A stretch of 64,000 nt of DNA from Flavobacterium sp. J27 (GCF_004303025.1 NZ_PJQW01000012.1:76426-140425), one strand, 5' to 3'; shown: positions 33,493 through 42,876, counted from the stretch's first letter. A program made the numbers and translations. The notes: generated by a model from the letters alone, not told the origin.

Positions 33493-34536
33493 TTACTCTT
33501 CTTCTGTATAACTTTGTGCTTTACTATATACTCTCCATTTTTCAATACAATCTACCATATCTTGTGGAATAGCTGTATTAAAACGTAAAAATTCTTTCGT
33601 AATAGGGTGTTCAAAACCTAAGGTTTTAGCATGTAAAGCTTGTCTTGGTAAAACTTTAAAACAATTATCTACAAATTGCTTGTATTTGGTAAACGTGGTT
33701 CCTTTTAAAATCACATCGCCACCATAACGCTCATCATTAAATAAAGTGTGGCCAATGTGTTTCATATGCACTCTTATTTGGTGTGTTCTTCCTGTTTCTA
33801 ATCGGCACGAAATTAAAGTGACATACCCAAAACGTTCCAAAACTTTAAAGTGCGTTACGGCTGGTTTTCCTCTTTCTCTATCAGGATACACTGCCATTTG
33901 CATTCTATTTGTAATGTGTCGATCGATATTTCCTTCAATAGTACCTTCTTCCTCTTGAATGTCTCCCCAAACTAAGGCAACATATTCTCTTTCCGATGTT
34001 TTAGCCGCAAATTGTTTGGTTAAATAATCCATAGCCAACTCGGTTTTAGCAACCACTAACAAGCCTGAAGTATCTTTATCAATTCGATGTACTAAACCAG
34101 GACGCTCTGAACTATTCATGGGTAAATTATCAAAATGATAGGCCAAAGCATTAACCAATGTTCCCGAATAATTACCATGTCCTGGATGCACCACCATTCC
34201 AGCAGGTTTGTTGATTACAATTAACTGATCGTCTTCATAAACTATATCTAAAGGAATATTTTCTCCTTTTAAAAGATGTTCATATGGTGGATGTTCGAGC
34301 ATCACACGCACCACATCATCAGGTTTAACCTTATAATTGGATTTTACAGGAATATCATTCACAAAAATTGATCCTGAATCGGCTGCCTTTTGAATTTTAC
34401 TTCTGGTTGTGTTTTCTAAAGCATTCATTAAGAATTTATCAATTCGTAAGGCTTGTTGTCCTTTCGAAATAACAAATCGATGATGCTCATGCAAATCATC
34501 TTCTAAATCATCGTTTGAAACGGTATAATCTGCCAT
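33493..34536 (-). CDS. RluA family pseudouridine synthase (RluD-like)
   Basis: 347 residues. N-terminal S4 RNA-binding domain (about 28-80, LRIDKFLMNALENTTRSKIQ). The catalytic domain has LVIHKPAG-like IVINKPAGMVVHPG, the signature HRIDKDTSGLLVVAKT with catalytic Asp153, and GRTHQIRVHMKHIGH. It isomerises uridines in rRNA; the S4 domain and length point to the RluD subgroup that acts on 23S helix 69, but this is inferred. Its start codon directly follows the stop of the PASTA-domain gene, so both are one unit. Confidence 0.93.
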   Translation of the reverse strand: MADYTVSNDDLEDDLHEHHRFVISKGQQALRIDKFLMNALENTTRSKIQKAADSGSIFVNDIPVKSNYKVKPDDVVRVMLEHPPYEHLLKGENIPLDIVYEDDQLIVINKPAGMVVHPGHGNYSGTLVNALAYHFDNLPMNSSERPGLVHRIDKDTSGLLVVAKTELAMDYLTKQFAAKTSEREYVALVWGDIQEEEGTIEGNIDRHITNRMQMAVYPDRERGKPAVTHFKVLERFGYVTLISCRLETGRTHQIRVHMKHIGHTLFNDERYGGDVILKGTTFTKYKQFVDNCFKVLPRQALHAKTLGFEHPITKEFLRFNTAIPQDMVDCIEKWRVYSKAQSYTEEE

Positions 34537-35163
34537 TTATTCTCCGTCATTTTTAAATTCATCAGGAATCTGACTGGCTTCTGATTCTAAAATAATATCC
34601 GAAGCATCAAACACCTCTTTTCCATCTCCTAAAATAAAATCTACTACCGAATTTTTCTTTATCTTATCGCCTACTTTTAAGGTTTTTCCATTATGAGTTA
34701 ACCCTAAAACCACATCCTTAGCCATGTTTTTCTTATACGTAATCTTACCTTCTTTTAATCCTAAAGATTTTAAATTAGCGCTAATCTGACGATACGTTTT
34801 CTCATAAAAATCTGGCAAAGTAATATCTGTAAATCCTCCAGAATTTAATTTTACATAAATTTTTCTCCCATCTTTCACAGTTGTTCCTGCTTTTGGACTT
34901 TGTTCAACAATAGAAAATGGTGGCATTTCTTTTTTAAAATCTACCGTATCTAAAAGCAATAATTCTAAACCTAATTCTTTTAATTTTTCGTCAGCAATAG
35001 CTACTTGCATTTTGGATAAATCTGGTACTGGAATTTCTTCTCCATGATTTGTCTTATAATCTAAAAACTTTAATAATGCAAAAACTAAAATAATAACTAT
35101 ACCTAAGGCTATAGCTAACTGAATAAAAAATGTTTTACTGGTTAAGAATTTTTTAATGCTCAT
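34537..35163 (-). CDS. PASTA domain-containing membrane protein
   Basis: 208 residues from ATG at 35163, chosen over an upstream TTG. One N-terminal transmembrane helix (about 10-30), then two clear PASTA domains: VPDLSKMQVAIADEKLKELGL to IYVKLNSGG, and LPDFYEKTYRQISANLKSLGL to VVDFILGDGKE. PASTA domains bind muropeptides or beta-lactams on kinases and penicillin-binding proteins; here they stand alone, with no kinase domain. It lies between rluD and the divergent ddl gene, and a link to peptidoglycan is plausible. Confidence 0.9.
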   Translation of the reverse strand: MSIKKFLTSKTFFIQLAIALGIVIILVFALLKFLDYKTNHGEEIPVPDLSKMQVAIADEKLKELGLELLLLDTVDFKKEMPPFSIVEQSPKAGTTVKDGRKIYVKLNSGGFTDITLPDFYEKTYRQISANLKSLGLKEGKITYKKNMAKDVVLGLTHNGKTLKVGDKIKKNSVVDFILGDGKEVFDASDIILESEASQIPDEFKNDGE

Positions 35164-35252
35164 AAATTTGAATTTTGACAAAGATATAAAATAGAAAACA
35201 TTTAGAGTTATAAATAAATAATGTAATTTTGTTTACTTATTAACGACAAAGT

Positions 35253-36224
35253 ATGAAAAATGTTGCCATTATCATGGGCGGTTATTCTAGCGAATACCAA
35301 ATCTCTCTAACCAGCGGAAATGTAGTTTATCAAAATTTAAACACGTCAAAATACAAAGGATATCGCGTTCATATTTTAAAAGATAAATGGGTGCATGTTA
35401 GCGATGACAACTCCGAATTTCCAATCGATAAAAGTGATTTTTCAATAACGATTCAGGGTGAAAAAGTTGTTTTTGATGTCGTTTTTAACGCCATTCATGG
35501 TACGCCAGGTGAAGACGGTTTATTACAAGCCTATTTTGAATTATTACATATTCCTCAAACCGCTTGCGACTATTATCAAGCTGCGCTAACATTTAATAAA
35601 AGAGACACTCTTTCTGTATTGAAACCTTATGGTATACTAACTGCAACGTCTCATTATCTTAATTTTGGAGACGAAATTAATGTGGATGAAATTGTAGCGA
35701 AAGTGGGGTTACCTTGCTTTGTAAAACCAAATAAATCGGGTTCTAGTTTTGGTATTACCAAAGTACATCACAAAGCCGATTTTTTAACTGCAATTGAAAC
35801 AGCTTATAAAGAAGACAACGAAATTATTATTGAAAGTTTCCTAAAAGGAACTGAAGTTTCTGTAGGGGTAATTAGTTATAAAGGAGAAACAAAAGTACTA
35901 CCTATTACAGAAATTGTATCTGAAAATGACTTCTTTGATTATGAAGCCAAATATTTAGGAAAATCACAAGAAATAACACCAGCTAGACTGTCTAAAGAAG
36001 TACAGTTAAAAGTAGAATTGGTTTCTAAAAAGGCTTACGAAGTTTTAAAAATGAAAGGCTTTTCTCGTAGTGAGTTTATTATTGTTAATGATGAACCTTA
36101 TATGCTTGAAATGAATACAGTTCCAGGATTAACCAATGAAAGTATTTTACCACAACAAGCTCGTGAAGCGGGAATTTCGTTACCAGAATTATTCGAAAAT
36201 GCTATTGAAGAAGTTTTAAAATAA
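35253..36224 (+). CDS. ddl: D-alanine--D-alanine ligase
   Basis: 323 residues, cytoplasmic ATP-grasp enzyme that makes D-Ala-D-Ala for peptidoglycan. IIMGGYSSEYQISLTSG is the first signature. HGTPGEDGLLQAYFELL is a conserved loop, KPNKSGSSFGITKV is the ATP-grasp lysine loop, and EMNTVPGLTNES binds metal and the second substrate. The length is slightly below the usual but complete. It diverges from the PASTA-domain gene and is followed 10 bases later by a small secreted protein and coaD. Confidence 0.97.
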   Translation: MKNVAIIMGGYSSEYQISLTSGNVVYQNLNTSKYKGYRVHILKDKWVHVSDDNSEFPIDKSDFSITIQGEKVVFDVVFNAIHGTPGEDGLLQAYFELLHIPQTACDYYQAALTFNKRDTLSVLKPYGILTATSHYLNFGDEINVDEIVAKVGLPCFVKPNKSGSSFGITKVHHKADFLTAIETAYKEDNEIIIESFLKGTEVSVGVISYKGETKVLPITEIVSENDFFDYEAKYLGKSQEITPARLSKEVQLKVELVSKKAYEVLKMKGFSRSEFIIVNDEPYMLEMNTVPGLTNESILPQQAREAGISLPELFENAIEEVLK

Positions 36225-36234
36225 TTATAGACTA

Positions 36235-36702
36235 ATGAAACAACTTATTATTGTATTTGCCTTACTTTCTCAAATGAGTTTTGCTCAAGAAAAAGTAATC
36301 CCTAAAGATCAAATGAATTCTATCCGATATGAATACAATTGGAAAGAAGAAGAATTTTTAATTATCAATTATCGTTTTCCGCAAGATTATTGCCCATACG
36401 AAAATTATGAAGAATTAGAAAAAACCTACACTTGGTTAACCAATAAAGTGTATAGCAAAGTAGATATGACTCATAATAGAAATATTTATGTCTATGGGGA
36501 TAAACTAGCGGCAAAACCAATACTGGATTTCACAACACATTATGATGATATAGGTCATTATTTCTTAAAGAATTTCTTTGACAAAAAAGGGAATTGCATT
36601 GGTTTGCTAATTATAAATAGTAAAGGAGCTTATAAATATATCATCGGAGATTATTCTAGTAAAGATATTATCAATATTACGGAAGCATTAAAAATAAAAT
36701 AA
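36235..36702 (+). CDS. Hypothetical secreted protein between ddl and coaD
   Basis: 155 residues with a signal peptide (MKQLIIVFALLSQMSFA-QEKV). Mature sequence rich in Tyr, Asn and Lys; no recognised motif, though the fold could be thioredoxin-like from the pattern of strands (NCIGLLIINSKGAYKYIIGD). The stop overlaps the coaD start by one base (TAATG), showing tight coupling in the ddl-hypothetical-coaD unit. Function unknown. Confidence 0.7.
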   Translation: MKQLIIVFALLSQMSFAQEKVIPKDQMNSIRYEYNWKEEEFLIINYRFPQDYCPYENYEELEKTYTWLTNKVYSKVDMTHNRNIYVYGDKLAAKPILDFTTHYDDIGHYFLKNFFDKKGNCIGLLIINSKGAYKYIIGDYSSKDIINITEALKIK

Positions 36703-37160
36703 TGAAAAGAGCTATTTTCCCAGGATCTTTCGATCCTATTACTAACGGACATTATGATATTATCAAAAGAGGCGTTTCTCTCTTTGATGAAGTTATTGTG
36801 GCTATAGGTGTAAATGCTGAAAAAAAATACATGTTCACACTGGAAGAACGGAAAAAATTTATTGAAGAAACGTTCAAAGACGAACCCAAAGTTAAAGTGA
36901 TTACTTATCAAGGTTTGACCATCGATTTATGTAAAAAAGAGAAAGCCGATTTTATTTTGAGAGGACTTCGCAATCCAGCCGATTTTGAGTTTGAAAAAGC
37001 CATTGCACATACGAATAGAAGTTTGTCTAGAATTGAAACTGTATTTTTATTAACCGCTGCACGTACTTCCTATATTTCATCAAGTATTGTTCGTGATGTT
37101 TTACGAAATGGTGGTGATATTACCCGATTGGTTCCAGAAGCGGTAATGGCAAATAAATAA
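36702..37160 (+). CDS. coaD: Pantetheine-phosphate adenylyltransferase
   Basis: 152 residues, the penultimate enzyme of coenzyme A synthesis. AIFPGSFDPITNGHYDIIKRG carries the nucleotidyltransferase GxxxPxTxGH motif. FILRGLRNPADFEFEKAIAH and the ISSSIVRDV signature are complete. Normal length. It overlaps the preceding gene by one base. A 42-bp tandem repeat begins right after the stop codon. Confidence 0.97.
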   Translation: MKRAIFPGSFDPITNGHYDIIKRGVSLFDEVIVAIGVNAEKKYMFTLEERKKFIEETFKDEPKVKVITYQGLTIDLCKKEKADFILRGLRNPADFEFEKAIAHTNRSLSRIETVFLLTAARTSYISSSIVRDVLRNGGDITRLVPEAVMANK

Positions 37161-37412
37161 TTAATTAGGTTTACTACGAATCAAATTTGGTTCAAGCATA
37201 ACTTAATTAGGCTTACTATGAATTAAGTTTGGTTTAAGCATAACTTAATTTGGTTAAATACGAATCGAGTTTGACTCAAGCATAACTTAATTTGGTTAAA
37301 TACGAATCGAGTTTGGTTTAAGCATAACTTAATTGGGTTTATTACGAATCAAGTTTGGTTTAAGCATAACTTAATTGGGTTTACTACAAATCGAGTTTAG
37401 TGTAAAGCTAAA
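37161..37412. repeat. 42-bp tandem repeat array, five full units and a partial sixth
   Basis: Units begin with TTAATT at 37161, 37203, 37245, 37287, 37329 and 37371, an exact 42-base period. Shared blocks include GAATCNAGTTTGG and AAGCATAAC. Each unit can fold: AATYRAGTT pairs with AACTTAATT, which runs into the next unit, perfectly in unit two and with one or two mismatches elsewhere. Units differ by 2-8 bases, so the array is not brand new. It fills the whole gap between coaD and the SulP gene apart from a possible -7 element TACTTTTG at 37443-37450. Stop codons in the units exclude coding. Confidence 0.9.
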
Positions 37413-37478
37413 AAAGGGTTAGGTTTCTTTCTTTTGAAGTACTACTTTTGCATTTTTATTCTAAAAGCCAAAATTAGT

Positions 37479-39017
37479 ATGCAAAAAGTACTCAATTTAT
37501 TCGATTTTAAACAAAAAGTAGACTATAAAACGGAAATTTTAGCGGGGTTAACGGTTGCTATGACCATGATTCCCGAATCATTATCTTTTGCCTTAGTAGC
37601 CGATTTTCCACCTCGTGTCGGTTTATATGGTGCTTTTATAATGGGAATTATAACCGCTATCTTTGGTGGTCGTCCTGGTTTAGTTTCGGGTGGTGCTGGA
37701 GCAACGGTTATTGTACTCATTGCTTTAATGAAAACTCACGGTTTAGAATATGTTTTTGGTGCAGTTGCTATGGCTGGTGTTATACAAATCATCGTAGGAT
37801 TATTAAAATTAGGAAAATTCATCCGTTTGGTACCGCAACCTGTAATGTATGGCTTTGTAAACGGATTAGCAGTCATTATTTTTACTTCACAATTAAAACA
37901 GTTTAAAATTTTGGTAAACGGACAATATGAATGGTTGAGCGGCTCTCCTTTATTTATTATGATTAGTTTAGTAGCTTTAACCATTGCCATTATCTTACTT
38001 TTTCCAAAAATCACAAAAGCAATTCCTGCTTCATTAGTTGCTATTCTCGTTGTTTTTGGAATTGTTTTACTTTTTAATATCGATACCAAACAAGTGGTGG
38101 ATATTGCTTCTATAAGTGGTAGCTTACCTCCTTTTCATATTCCTCAAATTCCTTTTACATTTGAAACCTTTAAGATTATACTTCCCTATGGTTTAATTAT
38201 GGCAGCAGTAGGTTTAACAGAAGGGCTTTTAACCTTAAATTTAGTAGATGAAATTACAGGTACGAAAGGAAACAGTAATAGAGAATGTCTCGCACAAGGT
38301 ACTGCTAATATTGCTAATGGATTTTTCTTTGGTATGGGTGGTTGTCCTATGATTGCACAAACATTGGTCAACTTATCTTCGGGTTCAAGAGCAAGGTTAT
38401 CTGGAATTATTGCCGCATTAACCATTTTAGTAATTATTTTAGTGGGTGCTCCTGTAATCGAACTAGTACCTATGGCTGCTTTAATTGGAGTAATGATTAT
38501 GGTTGCTATTGGAACATTTGAATGGGCTAGTTTTAAAGCGTTTACCAAAATGCCAAAACCCGATATTTTTGTCATGTTGGTTGTAACCTTAATTACCATA
38601 TTCTTACATAACTTAGCTTTAGCGGTTTTAATCGGAGTGATTATTTCTGCTTTAGTATTTGCTTGGGAAAGTGCCAAACGTATTCGCGCGCGTAAATATG
38701 TAGATGAAGCTGGCGTGAAACATTATGAGTTGTACGGACCTTTATTTTTTGGTTCTACCACAGCTTTCGCAGAAAAATTTGATGTTCAAAATGACCCTAA
38801 CGAAGTAATTATCGATTTTGCCGAAAGTAAAATTACCGACATGAGTGCGATTGATGCGGTGAATAAAATTACGGAACGTTATGCAGCTCTAGGTAAAAAA
38901 GTACATTTGAAACATTTAAGTGCCGATTGTGTAGAATTACTTAAAAATGCAGCCGCGATAATTGATGTTAATATCCTAGAAGACCCAACTTATAAAGTGG
39001 TTCCAGGGAAAAAATAA
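37479..39017 (+). CDS. SulP family inorganic anion transporter with STAS domain
   Basis: 512 residues from ATG at 37479; a longer reading would add 15 residues lying over the promoter region. About 10-12 membrane helices (EILAGLTVAMTMIPESLSFALVADFPPRVGLYGAF is the sulfate transporter signature), GMGGCPMIAQTLVNLSSGSRARLSG in the middle, and a C-terminal STAS domain (about 420-510, LYGPLFFGSTTAFAEKF; VIIDFAESKITDMSAIDAV). Substrate may be sulfate or bicarbonate; sequence does not decide. It is downstream of the 42-bp array. Confidence 0.93.
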   Translation: MQKVLNLFDFKQKVDYKTEILAGLTVAMTMIPESLSFALVADFPPRVGLYGAFIMGIITAIFGGRPGLVSGGAGATVIVLIALMKTHGLEYVFGAVAMAGVIQIIVGLLKLGKFIRLVPQPVMYGFVNGLAVIIFTSQLKQFKILVNGQYEWLSGSPLFIMISLVALTIAIILLFPKITKAIPASLVAILVVFGIVLLFNIDTKQVVDIASISGSLPPFHIPQIPFTFETFKIILPYGLIMAAVGLTEGLLTLNLVDEITGTKGNSNRECLAQGTANIANGFFFGMGGCPMIAQTLVNLSSGSRARLSGIIAALTILVIILVGAPVIELVPMAALIGVMIMVAIGTFEWASFKAFTKMPKPDIFVMLVVTLITIFLHNLALAVLIGVIISALVFAWESAKRIRARKYVDEAGVKHYELYGPLFFGSTTAFAEKFDVQNDPNEVIIDFAESKITDMSAIDAVNKITERYAALGKKVHLKHLSADCVELLKNAAAIIDVNILEDPTYKVVPGKK

Positions 39018-39094
39018 ACTCTTGTAATTGAAATTGATAGTTTATAAAAAATAGTGTAGTTTTGAAATACGACTCCAAATAAAAAAGTCATATA

Positions 39095-39532
39095 ATGAAT
39101 AAAGCCATAGACACTACTATTTTAATAAAATCATTACAGGTTATTTCTAATTTTGGTACAAACATTCATTCTATTAATTCATCCAAAGAGTTTTTAGAAA
39201 TTCACAATAGAAATATTGCAATGCTTACTGAATTAGCTTTAGAGAGAAACTCAGAATTTATTAAAAATCAAATTACGCAATACCCTGTTTTAAACTTAAA
39301 CGAATTAGACTTATATATTTCAACTGAAAAAAAAGAAAAAAATTTGTTAAGTTTAGCTGTAGGCGATGTCGTAACCTCACTTTTCAATTTTATTAAAAAC
39401 AAAGGCGTAAGTTTAAGTGAAACTAAAAATAAGTTAAAAACAGTTGCTACAATAAATGAGAAAATGATAAAAGTGGTGGAAGATCCCATTTTTGAAGAAG
39501 TATACATTCAAACGGAGCAGTTTGGAAAATAA
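39095..39532 (+). CDS. Hypothetical helical protein
   Basis: 145 residues, soluble and mostly helical, no recognised domain. No signal peptide or membrane segment. It stands 77 bases after the SulP gene. Codon use matches neighbours and the frame has a normal ATG. One stretch (FNFIKNKGVSLSETKNKLKTVATINEKMIKVVEDP) is the most conserved-looking part to me, but I cannot name it. Confidence 0.6.
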   Translation: MNKAIDTTILIKSLQVISNFGTNIHSINSSKEFLEIHNRNIAMLTELALERNSEFIKNQITQYPVLNLNELDLYISTEKKEKNLLSLAVGDVVTSLFNFIKNKGVSLSETKNKLKTVATINEKMIKVVEDPIFEEVYIQTEQFGK

Positions 39533-39593
39533 ATGTAGAATATCGCCTATTTAAAATATTTTCAACATCACCTTTTATTATTAAAATAGATTC

Positions 39594-40130
39594 ATGCAAT
39601 TATCCAAAACAAAAAATATTTTAGCTATTGTAGGCAGTGCCAGTACTAACTCTTCCAATTTAAAACTTGTTGAAAAAATAGCCACTCTTACGAATGAAAC
39701 TATACAGTTTACCATTTTTAATGAACTGAAACAACTGCCTCATTTTGATCCCGAATTATCTGTTACTAACACACCAGAAACTATCTTGTCTTTTCGAAGT
39801 TTGATTGAAACTGCCGATGCGATTATTATATGTACTCCAGAATATATATTTAGTATTCCAAGTGGTTTAAAAAACGCTATCGAATGGTGTATTTCAACTA
39901 CAATCTTTACCAATAAACCTTTAGGTTTAATTACAGCTTCTGCTCATGGTGAAAAAGCGCATCAAGAATTACAATTAATTATGGAAACGGCAATGGCTCA
40001 ATTCACAGCAGAAACTACATTGTTAATTTCTGGTGTGAAAGGCAAATTTGATGAAGAAAACAACATCCATGACACTGAATTATTAGCCCAATTAGAACAA
40101 TTTATAACTGCTTTACAAAAAAGTATGTAA
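39594..40130 (+). CDS. NADPH-dependent FMN reductase family protein
   Basis: 178 residues, flavodoxin fold. The N-terminal phosphate-binding loop is AIVGSASTNSSNLKLVEKI, followed by the conserved LPHFDPEL loop. ICTPEYIFSIPSGLKNAIEWC is the family signature around the flavin. It probably reduces quinones, azo dyes or free FMN with NAD(P)H. It heads a possible three-gene run with a small membrane protein and a Crp/Fnr regulator. Confidence 0.9.
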   Translation: MQLSKTKNILAIVGSASTNSSNLKLVEKIATLTNETIQFTIFNELKQLPHFDPELSVTNTPETILSFRSLIETADAIIICTPEYIFSIPSGLKNAIEWCISTTIFTNKPLGLITASAHGEKAHQELQLIMETAMAQFTAETTLLISGVKGKFDEENNIHDTELLAQLEQFITALQKSM

Positions 40131-40167
40131 AAGGTTATATTTGGTATCTATAACTAAATATATTTTG

Positions 40168-40593
40168 ATGAATATAAAAAAGCAAATCCCATTCTTATTT
40201 ATTCTGATTTGGATTTTTTCATTGTTAGTTACGCTATATACGCTTTTGAGCTCTGTTTTTATAGCTAGTTTCTTCAGCTTTTTTCATTTTTCCAATACAT
40301 CTTGGGAAATTATTTTTTCAAATCTAATTACCTGTGTTCTCGTATTAATTTATACGAAAGAATTACTCTTTGGATATCAACCAAATTCTAAAAAACAGAA
40401 TAAATTAAGTCTTTTGTTTTATGGTTTTTTAATCGTAGCCCTAATATTATTACAATATCACACTCTTTTCTCTTTAATGACAAATTTTGATATGAGCCGC
40501 TTTTGGACTATTTCCATTAGTATTATTGTAATTACAACTACCTATTTAGGACTACTCTTTAATAGAATTTTGAAGATATCTTCTTTTGTATAA
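40168..40593 (+). CDS. Hypothetical four-helix membrane protein
   Basis: 141 residues from ATG at 40168 (MNIKKQIPFLFILIWIF); an upstream TTG would add nine residues. Four hydrophobic helices with short loops and a small cytoplasmic charged segment (YQPNSKKQNK). No recognised family. It lies between the flavin reductase and the Crp/Fnr regulator, all on the plus strand. Confidence 0.6.
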   Translation: MNIKKQIPFLFILIWIFSLLVTLYTLLSSVFIASFFSFFHFSNTSWEIIFSNLITCVLVLIYTKELLFGYQPNSKKQNKLSLLFYGFLIVALILLQYHTLFSLMTNFDMSRFWTISISIIVITTTYLGLLFNRILKISSFV

Positions 40594-40615
40594 CAACTTA
40601 AATGTAATCTTAAAA

Positions 40616-41179
40616 ATGCAAGACTTAAAACAATATATTCTATCTAAAATTGATATCTCTTCAGAAGATTTAGAAAAGATACTAAAAGCTTTTACTTATA
40701 AAAAATTTAAAAAAGAACAAACAATTATTAGAAATGGGCAACACGTTACTAAATATTACTTTATAGCCAAAGGCGGAGTTCGATTTGTGATTGATACCCC
40801 TGAAAAAGAAGTTACTGCTTGGTTTATTTTTGAAAATAATTTCTTTAGCGATCTAGAATCTATACGTTTGGGGCAGGTATCAAAATCAAAAATAATTGCT
40901 TTAGATGAAACTGAAATTTATAGTATTGAAACCAAAGCAATGTTACAATTTTATGAAGCATTTCCTGAATGGCAAAAATTTGGAAGGATAATCATGGAAG
41001 ATGCTTTTTTAAATGTTATTGATAGTTTAATTTCTTTTCAAACGATGGATTCGGAAACCCGATATCTAAAAATGATTCAAAAATCTGACATTATTAATCG
41101 TGTCCCTCTTAAACATTTAGCTTCTTATTTAGGTATTACTCCAAACTCGCTCAGTAGAATTAGAAAAAATATTCGTTAA
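40616..41179 (+). CDS. Crp/Fnr family transcriptional regulator
   Basis: 187 residues from ATG at 40616 (MQDLKQYILSK); the earlier ATG at 40586 overlaps the preceding gene. N-terminal cyclic-nucleotide-like domain (about 20-110, FKKEQTIIRNGQHVTKYYFIAKGGVRFV) without Cys clusters of the Fnr type. C-terminal HTH is short: PLKHLASYLGITPNSLSRIRK. Its target is unknown. The outer-membrane barrel gene that follows 83 bases later, and the flavin reductase before it, are candidates by position. Confidence 0.88.
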   Translation: MQDLKQYILSKIDISSEDLEKILKAFTYKKFKKEQTIIRNGQHVTKYYFIAKGGVRFVIDTPEKEVTAWFIFENNFFSDLESIRLGQVSKSKIIALDETEIYSIETKAMLQFYEAFPEWQKFGRIIMEDAFLNVIDSLISFQTMDSETRYLKMIQKSDIINRVPLKHLASYLGITPNSLSRIRKNIR

Positions 41180-41262
41180 TTTTTATTAATTACCAAAAGG
41201 TAATTTTAGCAAGCCGAATAGCTAGCATCTTTGCACTATCAAAGATTTAAAAACAAATTGTT

Positions 41263-42210
41263 ATGATAGGCAAAAATCATATTATCCATTTCTTTTTCTT
41301 CATTTCATTTATTATTTCAAACCAAGGTATTGCTCAAGTTAATGGAGAAGTAAATGTCTTAGATAGAGATATTTTTTACATTCAATATATCCCAAAAACT
41401 GAAATATCAAACGATGTGAACTATCAAAAAATAAGTTCAAAACTAAATTTTCCATTATTTAAAAGTGAGCGTCTTTCTGTATTTAATACTATAGGTCTTG
41501 ATATTCATAATTTTAATTTCACGAATAATACTTTAGTTACAAATCTTGCCGAAATGGATTGGTTTTACAATAGTAACATTAGCTTATTTACTAACTATAC
41601 ATTGTCAAGAACATGGTCGTTAAACAGTTTATTATCTTTATTTTACATTTCTAATTTTGAGAACCAAATCGCTTTAAAAGATATAAAATGGAATGGAAAC
41701 ATTTTTGCAGAGCACACTTTTTACAGAAAAAAAGAAGGTTATTTTCAATTAGGCTTTGGTGTAGGCTATATGACATTAAATGGCACAACACAAATAAATC
41801 CTATTGTACAGTTAAAATCTAGATTAAATGAACAATGGTCTTTTGTGTTGGGCATGCCAAATACCTATTTAAAATGGGATTTTCATCAAAAGCATTCTCT
41901 AAAAATTTTGGGAGACCTCAACGACTTTTATGCAAATTTAAATCAGCCCGTCCTATTATCTAGTAAGAATATTAGACAAAGAGTTGTATTTACAACTGTT
42001 TCGGCAGGATTAGATTATAATTATTGGCTAAAACCTTCTATAGGTATTTCCATGAAAGCAGTTTATCCTATTTTTGGAGATTATGAGATAAGAGATTATA
42101 ACAATAATACTTTGTATGACTATGACGCTTCTTTTGACAAACCATTCTTTTCTATTGGAATAAAATTTAATCCTATTAGAAACTTACAAAACGACCTAAA
42201 ACCATTGTAA
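41263..42210 (+). CDS. DUF6268-like outer-membrane beta-barrel protein
   Basis: 315 residues with a signal peptide (cleaved near GIA-QVNGEVN). The rest alternates aromatic and polar residues in strands (LGFGVGYMTLNGTTQINPIVQL, SAGLDYNYWLKPSIGISMKAV) and ends with FFSIGIKFNPI, a plausible barrel-closing strand, plus a short tail. The pattern fits the DUF6268 barrel family of Bacteroidota; I hold this moderately. It follows the Crp/Fnr regulator. The sequence just before it, CATCTTTG at 41228-41235, resembles a -7 element with one mismatch. Confidence 0.65.
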   Translation: MIGKNHIIHFFFFISFIISNQGIAQVNGEVNVLDRDIFYIQYIPKTEISNDVNYQKISSKLNFPLFKSERLSVFNTIGLDIHNFNFTNNTLVTNLAEMDWFYNSNISLFTNYTLSRTWSLNSLLSLFYISNFENQIALKDIKWNGNIFAEHTFYRKKEGYFQLGFGVGYMTLNGTTQINPIVQLKSRLNEQWSFVLGMPNTYLKWDFHQKHSLKILGDLNDFYANLNQPVLLSSKNIRQRVVFTTVSAGLDYNYWLKPSIGISMKAVYPIFGDYEIRDYNNNTLYDYDASFDKPFFSIGIKFNPIRNLQNDLKPL

Positions 42211-42240
42211 AATAACACACTCAAAGAGTAGCATTTTAAG

Positions 42241-42876
42241 TTATTTCTCAAAAACTATAATCTTTTCTCTTATCTCTACTTTTTTGAATGGTAGTTTCTT
42301 TTGTAACCAATGCAACGTAGCTTCTTGATAGATGAACACATGAGTTAAATCATTTTTGTAATACCAATCTTCAAAAGGGGTTTGATTACGATATACTTCG
42401 GTTTTACAATACAATTTTCCGTGAGGCAATAACATAGAATGGAACAATTCAAACTCTTGTAAAGGGTGATGAAAATGTTCCATCACTTCACAACAGGAAA
42501 TAAAATCATATTGCTGTGTAAGACGTTCTGGAATATTTTCAAAAAAAAGATCATAATTCACCACCGAATAGCTTTTCTCTGTGAGCAGTTTTGCAATAAC
42601 AGGTCCAGTTCCCGAACCAAAATCTAAACCTCTATGGGTTGTTGAAAAATCATTTATAATAGCTTCAACTATCGGACTTACAAATTTTTGGTACCCTAAA
42701 TCATTTACATCGTTTTCATGTTGCTCATAATGTTTCTTTTCCGCTTCTGTGTCAAAATAAGTATGCTTAGGTCTGAAAATACCTTCACACTGACTGCATT
42801 TATAAAACAGATGCTTGGGTTTTGTACAAAAAACCGTAGCAGTTGCATTACATAAAGGACAAGTTTCAGGTTTCAA
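42241..42876 (-). CDS. Class I SAM-dependent methyltransferase with zinc-ribbon N-terminus
   Basis: 211 residues. N-terminal zinc ribbon with Cys6, Cys9, Cys27 and Cys30 (CPLCN and CSQCEG). The Rossmann core shows motif I LDFGSGTGPVIAKLL, an acidic residue at the end of strand 2 (VVNYDLFFE), and FISCCEVMEHFHHPL as motif IV-like. This arrangement is common among small flavobacterial methyltransferases of unknown substrate, some acting on lipids or proteins. The gene stands alone, followed by none on its strand until the barrel gene's convergent end. Confidence 0.88.
   Translation of the reverse strand: MKPETCPLCNATATVFCTKPKHLFYKCSQCEGIFRPKHTYFDTEAEKKHYEQHENDVNDLGYQKFVSPIVEAIINDFSTTHRGLDFGSGTGPVIAKLLTEKSYSVVNYDLFFENIPERLTQQYDFISCCEVMEHFHHPLQEFELFHSMLLPHGKLYCKTEVYRNQTPFEDWYYKNDLTHVFIYQEATLHWLQKKLPFKKVEIREKIIVFEK

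Noticed and set aside
34537-35163. Ser/Thr kinase remnant (PASTA domains)
   Set aside because: There is no kinase domain nor a frame for one nearby; the protein has its own membrane helix and sits next to rluD and ddl as a stand-alone PASTA protein.
37161-37412. CRISPR array or coding repeat (42 = 14 codons)
   Set aside because: Repeats are contiguous with no unique spacers, and stop codons (TAA) occur in the units, so it is neither CRISPR nor protein-coding.
38186-38677. 163-codon minus-strand frame inside the SulP gene
   Set aside because: Shadow of the membrane helices of SulP; composition (Thr/Ile/Lys) is what antisense of hydrophobic coding sequence gives, and there is no promoter or start context.
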